Source: UBA5859 sp041940025
GTDB taxonomy: Bacteria > Pseudomonadota > Gammaproteobacteria > UBA5859
NCBI GenBank assembly: GCA_041940025.1
Contig: JBGTSY010000011.1
Span: 18,360-82,359 of the forward strand
Reading direction: 5' to 3'
DNA: 64,000 nt
Position numbers and translations under genes: made by a program. Shown here piece after piece: positions 60,151 to 64,000 of the stretch. Numbering within the stretch: position 1 is the stretch's first letter; each line of letters opens with the position of its first letter. The notes beneath the pieces were generated by a model, which did no database searches, was not told the origin of the DNA, and saw only the letters and a list, made by a program, of their open reading frames with translations.

Positions 60151-60614
60151 CGCTGAGATCGCACTCCTTTCCAGGCGGACGTCCGGTCGTTAAGACGCGC
60201 GCGGCACTGGATACAACTTGGTCCACATCTTGTTGCGCCTCATGCAAAACAAATGTTCGCTCCAGTGTGATGACAGGCGATTTGGACTTGCAAGTTATCT
60301 TAGCGCTATCAGTGTGTGCAGGTGGATTCGGCAACATTATGCTAATCGGCTCGGTAGGAGTTGTTTCTTACTGTGCCATCATTGGCTTTTCCGCTATGGA
60401 AGATCCTTCATTGCCTCGCTTGCGCCGTAGCTGTCTTAATGCCGGTATGGTCGCCATGGGCGATTGGGCTGCCCCACCGTTGATTAACGGCGGAGCCTTA
60501 TCCCACATACCTGACAGCCACGCCCAATAATGCAAATGTGAAATGCCGTAGGACGCGACAGGATTGGTTCCGCAACCTATCTTCTTCCGTCAGGCATACA
60601 GATCCTCAAGTTTC
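60151..60614. other. Degraded region upstream of the TonB remnant
   Basis: Short antiphase open frames on both strands, none with a recognised domain. The minus-strand 65-codon frame at 60140-60337 could be the lost N-terminal part of the TonB-like gene or another system component, but I cannot prove it. Confidence 0.35.
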
Positions 60615-60662
60615 AAAAATAATAATCGTTATCGGCTATAATTGCAAATGATTATCATTTAC
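60615..60662 (+). promoter_or_regulatory. Tandem Fur boxes around a TATAAT -10
   Basis: 60615-60633 matches the 19-bp Fur consensus GATAATGATAATCATTATC at 15 of 19 positions. 60644-60662 matches at 14 of 19. TATAAT (60637-60642) lies between. This is a classic iron-repressed promoter layout. The plus-strand product would be the small reading frame at 60700/60730. Confidence 0.65.
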
Positions 60663-60729
60663 TATTCTTGTGGAGAGAGCGTGATTACTAATTTTCCCGT
60701 TGAAACTTTTATTGGAGTGCAAAAAGTCT

Positions 60730-60966
60730 ATGTACATCTCATCACTCAAAGCTGGCACCATTAATAGACAACAGGCTACTCACCATGATGATGCGGTTCG
60801 TTACTACAGCGGAATCACATCCCTCATAGCGGACGAGTCCGATCAGTTACGTCTATCGGACTCAACACGGTTCCACTATCGGAATCGATTTTTTGGTTTC
60901 CTGAATCGAGCTGATAAAGCGAAAAAAGATCTCTATCTATCGACTGTTTTGATCACCTTTGCATGA
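60730..60966 (+). CDS. Small unknown protein behind the Fur-type promoter
   Basis: ATG60730 gives 78 residues; an in-frame TTG at 60700 would extend it. A GTG at 60681 with a strong GGAGAG site starts a 27-codon frame in another phase. The protein is basic and polar (INRQQATHHDDAVRYYSG, RFHYRNRFFGFLNRADKAKKDLY), with no domain recognised. Expressed, if at all, when iron is short. It may be a remnant of a larger gene. Confidence 0.38.
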   Translation: MYISSLKAGTINRQQATHHDDAVRYYSGITSLIADESDQLRLSDSTRFHYRNRFFGFLNRADKAKKDLYLSTVLITFA

Positions 60967-61057
60967 TTACAATAAGGCTTCAACAAGCTAATAGGTTAGA
61001 TGTGCAGTTGAAACAGGTATCATCTACACAATCTATTTTTACCCAGTCTAAATCCTA

Positions 61058-61969
61058 ATGATTGAATCAGTCTCCTATTTTGGCGATCTACTGGCGGGTC
61101 CGTTTGGCTACATGACACAGCCGCAGAAACGAATATATTGGCTCTACCTGCTGAGCAATGGGCTCATCGCTATCACCCTTCTCTACTGGAGAAAATATTC
61201 CCTATCACAGATACAGAGCAACCTATTCAGTAGGCGCATTTGGTTGAATCCATCGAGCCTGGTAGACATACAATGGTTTTTCTTAAACCACGTGCTCAGC
61301 AAGTTGCTAATCATTCCTTTACTCGGGGGACAGATCGCCTTTGCCTTAGGCTTGAATCGAATCCTCTATCTGCAATTTGGCGAAGGTAATTTCATACATT
61401 GGCAAGGCATTAGCGTCAGCATTTTCTTTACATTCTGCTTATTTCTATGTGATGATTTCAGCCGATTTTATGTGCATTATCTCTATCATAAGTTGCCGGC
61501 CTTATGGCGATTTCATGCCATTCATCACAGTGCAGATAGCCTCACACCTCTGACTCTATATCGTATTCATAGTGTTGAGATGATACTCAACAGCATTCGA
61601 AGCCTTGTGGTTACCGGTACCTTAAGTGGCATATTTATATACTGCTTCGCCGGCGCAATTGATTCTATCCAAATACTGGGAGCCAGTCTGTTTAACTTTC
61701 TATTCAATCTGGCTGGTGCTAATTTACGCCATAGCAGGGTCTGGTTGGGCTTCGGTCGTTTCGAAAAACTGTTTATCAGTCCCGCCCAACACCAGATCCA
61801 CCACAGTGCACACTCAGAGCACTTGGATAAAAACTTTGGCGCAATACTCGCCGTGTGGGATCACTGGTTTGGTAGCTGGTTGGCGAGCGAAAACCAACAG
61901 GTCAACCGTTACGGCTTGGTCAACCGCAGGGTGAGACAGACTCTTGGAAAACAACTATTAGGCTTATAA
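61058..61969 (+). CDS. Sterol desaturase / fatty-acid hydroxylase family protein
   Basis: 303 residues, about five membrane helices. Diiron His motifs: DDFSRFYVHYLYHKLPALWRFHAIHHS (H..HK.., HxxHH) and HQIHHSAHSEHLDKNFGAILAVWDHWFGSW. This is the standard non-haem diiron membrane hydroxylase pattern. Bacterial members modify sterols, carotenoids or fatty lipids; substrate unknown. Stands alone, convergent with the next gene. Confidence 0.9.
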   Translation: MIESVSYFGDLLAGPFGYMTQPQKRIYWLYLLSNGLIAITLLYWRKYSLSQIQSNLFSRRIWLNPSSLVDIQWFFLNHVLSKLLIIPLLGGQIAFALGLNRILYLQFGEGNFIHWQGISVSIFFTFCLFLCDDFSRFYVHYLYHKLPALWRFHAIHHSADSLTPLTLYRIHSVEMILNSIRSLVVTGTLSGIFIYCFAGAIDSIQILGASLFNFLFNLAGANLRHSRVWLGFGRFEKLFISPAQHQIHHSAHSEHLDKNFGAILAVWDHWFGSWLASENQQVNRYGLVNRRVRQTLGKQLLGL

Positions 61970-62002
61970 GAGCCTATATCCGATCCTTAGCCCACGCAGA
62001 AA

Positions 62003-63502
62003 CTAGAGATCATTTAGAAAAGCCAAGAAATCTTCACGCTCGCTACTATTCAATTGCAGCACAAACTGCTTCGAAGCTTCAGCTTCACCACCATGCCACA
62101 ATACTGCTTCCATTAGAGTTCGCGCTCTGCCGTCATGTAGAAACGTGGCATTCGCATCCACCGCTTTGGTCAAACCAATTCCCCAAAGAGGGGGAGTACG
62201 CCATTCGCGCCCATTCGCTAGAAACTCAACCAATACCTCAGCGGACACGGGTTGATTGTCCAGAGTAAAATCAGCCAACTGCTCACCCATATCGTGCAAC
62301 AACATATCAGTGTACGGAAAAATGGTCTGTTCTGATAACTCCGGATGTTCGCTGTTGCTACCCGTTACATAGCTGGCAACATGACACTGATGACACCCCG
62401 CATCCTCAAACAAGCGTTTGCCACGTTGTACTTGCTTGCCATAAGCATCACGACGTTGAGGTACCGCCAAATGGGAAGAGTAAAATTGAATGGCATCAAG
62501 AATAGTATCGGCAACCTCATAGTCGTAACTATTGACACTGTCTCCATTACCATTGGGCGTCGCCAAACAATCTGCCTGATGGGGCATACAGTTTTCTGAT
62601 ACATGCAAGCGGCTGGTTAACCCCATGTCATTCAAAAAGGCACCGGCACTCTGTTCCAATAGACTGGGTTGCCCGGCTTTCCAGCCAAAACGGCCAAGGG
62701 AGATCCCTTGCTGATCAACACTCCACACTCGGTTTGCTCGGCCCGAGATCCCATCCCCATCGCTGTCGTTTGGATCTTCCCGTGCCATGATCACAGCCTC
62801 CGGAATCAATGCCAATAGCCCAAGGCCTATCATCGGTGGCGCAGTACGCGCAGAAAAGACCGTATCATTATCAAAGTCCGGATAGCCATGAGAGACATAA
62901 TTGTTGCGAATATGCCAAGTGGGCTGACGCAGTGTCACAATGTGGCCGTCTGTGAACTGTATATCCACATCGGTGTAACTCACCCGCAGATCGACTTCCT
63001 TAATCACTCCTGCCACCGAATCATGTTGTAATTGTCCCCCCACGCTGCTATCTGGCACATTAGCGATCAAGGACTGCAACATCATGTTCTTATCGGATTC
63101 TGAAATATTGGCACGAGAAGCTCGAATCAACAAAGTGGAAAAGTCCGTACCCTGTTCTGTTGCCGATACATTAGGGGCATGCCCACGTCCATCTCGTATG
63201 TGACAATCCTGACAAGCGTTGTTGTTAAACAAGCCCCCCAATCCATCTCGGGAAGAAGTACTGGCCGAACCGGCAACCCAGGGATTTTGAAAGAAATCAT
63301 TACCCAGATTGAACTTCTGTATACGATCTACTTGGGTCATGTTTGCTGAGTGGGCAGAGAATGCATCGCTGGTGACGTCCACTACAGTGGCATCACCGCC
63401 GCTTAGGTGCTCCAATTGTGGTGCGTCGTCAGAGTCACCCTCACTATCACACGCCACTAGGTAATAGCAGAGTATAAAAAATAATATAAAGGATTTTCTC
63501 AT
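62003..63502 (-). CDS. Di-heme oxidoreductase family lipoprotein (DUF1111/COG3488)
   Basis: 499 residues. Lipoprotein signal (FILCYYLVAC, Cys18). Two heme-binding sites, CQDCH (about 97) and CHQCH (about 370), plus DGRGHAP, APPMIGLGLLALIPEAVI, DGDGISGRANRVW, RFGWKAGQPSL and TPPLWGIGLTKAV, as in the DUF1111 'thiol oxidoreductase' family. These genes regularly accompany imelysin genes in iron-related clusters, and an imelysin-like gene lies 75 bp upstream in the same direction. Confidence 0.9.
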   Translation of the reverse strand: MRKSFILFFILCYYLVACDSEGDSDDAPQLEHLSGGDATVVDVTSDAFSAHSANMTQVDRIQKFNLGNDFFQNPWVAGSASTSSRDGLGGLFNNNACQDCHIRDGRGHAPNVSATEQGTDFSTLLIRASRANISESDKNMMLQSLIANVPDSSVGGQLQHDSVAGVIKEVDLRVSYTDVDIQFTDGHIVTLRQPTWHIRNNYVSHGYPDFDNDTVFSARTAPPMIGLGLLALIPEAVIMAREDPNDSDGDGISGRANRVWSVDQQGISLGRFGWKAGQPSLLEQSAGAFLNDMGLTSRLHVSENCMPHQADCLATPNGNGDSVNSYDYEVADTILDAIQFYSSHLAVPQRRDAYGKQVQRGKRLFEDAGCHQCHVASYVTGSNSEHPELSEQTIFPYTDMLLHDMGEQLADFTLDNQPVSAEVLVEFLANGREWRTPPLWGIGLTKAVDANATFLHDGRARTLMEAVLWHGGEAEASKQFVLQLNSSEREDFLAFLNDL

Positions 63503-63577
63503 GGGCGACGCTCAATCCACCAGCAAAACGATTTATCTATCTCATTGCTGTTATCAGCAACGAATTATCAATCAACG

Positions 63578-64000
63578 CTAGTCGCCGTCACCACTGCCAC
63601 CGGTAGAAAGCTCAACCAAGGATAGCAGCTCTTGTAGGTTATTAAAGTCGGCATTCAACGCCACCAACTCCGCACTTGCAGCTTCTGCTAATTGTCGCTC
63701 CGCCCCGTCTGCAGCTTGCCCAATGATCTGATCAAATTTGATGGGATCGACTTCGCGCTCCCCAAGCTCGTAAAGTGCCAGCATTTTTTCTTCTATACTA
63801 TTGAAGGCTGCATGCAAAGTATCAAAGGTTGCACTATTTTTTGACCGAACCAAATCGGCAACACTGCTCCCTGAAATATTGGCATAACGTCCATAGAAAG
63901 CATTGCGAACAGCCTGGAAATTGTAATAAATGGCGACATGGCTCAGATCGCTAAAGCAATCGTGTTCTTCTTCAGGATCGCCAAGTATCAGTCCCGCGCC
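63578..64000 (-). CDS. Imelysin-family (peptidase M75/IrpA-like) protein, C-terminal part
   Basis: The frame is open to the window end and the N-terminus is outside. The visible 140 residues show EEEHDCFSDLSHVAIYYN, AFYGRYANISGSSVADLVRSKN and a helical, acidic C-terminus rich in Ala/Glu. 'EEHDCFSD.SH' is the imelysin C-terminal signature. Periplasmic iron-uptake-associated family. First visible gene of an operon with the di-heme lipoprotein. Confidence 0.85.
   Translation of the reverse strand, partial: GAGLILGDPEEEHDCFSDLSHVAIYYNFQAVRNAFYGRYANISGSSVADLVRSKNSATFDTLHAAFNSIEEKMLALYELGEREVDPIKFDQIIGQAADGAERQLAEAASAELVALNADFNNLQELLSLVELSTGGSGDGD

Noticed and set aside
60267..60530. 87-codon plus-strand frame opposite the TonB remnant
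   Set aside because: It has hydrophobic character but no family signal, and it overlaps a region of decayed minus-strand frames.
1..64000. CRISPR arrays, tRNA or rRNA genes, prophage, integrons or dedicated phage-defence islands
   Set aside because: No regularly spaced repeats, no cloverleaf or rRNA motifs and no phage structural or restriction genes were recognised by eye; a covariance-model and profile search would be the decisive test.

Overview
The window reads as the chromosome of a heterotrophic, probably marine gammaproteobacterium. The smrB/prmB/aroC neighbourhood is the gammaproteobacterial arrangement. The nitrate locus (nitrate transporter, PP2C-kinase fusion, nirB, nirD) follows an order known from Pseudomonas and Marinobacter relatives. 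BarA-like, SulP, Kef, PEP-CTERM, imelysin and acyl-CoA dehydrogenase genes fit the same group. No rRNA, tRNA, CRISPR array, prophage or complete insertion sequence was seen.

Layout. 1-4.4 kb: a broken hydrogenase-maturation-protease remnant runs into a 5'-truncated Rhs gene. Two displaced Rhs C-terminal tips follow; each of the three tips has its own small putative immunity gene, and the two displaced tips are preceded by a near-identical repeat of about 400 bp. 4.4-9.7 kb: a porin, a decayed GDCCVxC-type cysteine protein, and a copper-resistance cluster (small Cys/His protein, CopA, CopB). 9.9-13.0 kb: a sulfur operon (persulfide-dioxygenase-like MBL protein, DUF442 sulfurtransferase/phosphatase, SulP transporter). 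13.6-22.8 kb: a cytochrome c, an unknown protein, a BarA-like sensor that has lost its catalytic residues, a 271-bp MITE, an FMN glutamate-synthase-like protein, a Kef-type antiporter, a very short SET protein and a PEP-CTERM protein with a sigma-54-type promoter. 22.9-28.4 kb: MaoC-type dehydratase pair, acyl-CoA dehydrogenase, subtilase, glutaryl-CoA dehydrogenase.

28.4-42.7 kb is a complete nitrate/nitrite locus. A nitrate transporter and a PP2C/Ser-Thr kinase fusion lie on the minus strand, and nirB-nirD-narG-narH-narJ-narI-ppiC on the plus strand. The divergent control region carries one near-consensus sigma-54 promoter facing each way, which suggests nitrogen control of a respiratory-type NarGHI reductase. 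42.8-49.2 kb holds an exported unknown protein, a PQQ-type beta-propeller dehydrogenase, an AI-2E/PerM exporter and a hybrid histidine kinase. 50.3-54.2 kb is a housekeeping block (MFS, aroC, prmB, smrB-like).

The most notable element is at 54.9-58.1 kb: a complete copper membrane monooxygenase operon (pmo/amo/hmo family) in C-A-B order. PmoC and PmoB keep their copper ligands, and a strong intrinsic terminator sits between the C and A genes. The rest of the window looks heterotrophic (fatty acid, glutaryl-CoA and nitrate genes, with no methanotroph or nitrifier genes seen), so a hydrocarbon monooxygenase for short alkanes or alkenes is the favoured inference; the substrate cannot be read from sequence. 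The window ends with a ferritin-like protein, an unknown protein, a decayed TonB-type locus beside two Fur boxes, a sterol-desaturase-family protein, a di-heme oxidoreductase and the end of an imelysin.
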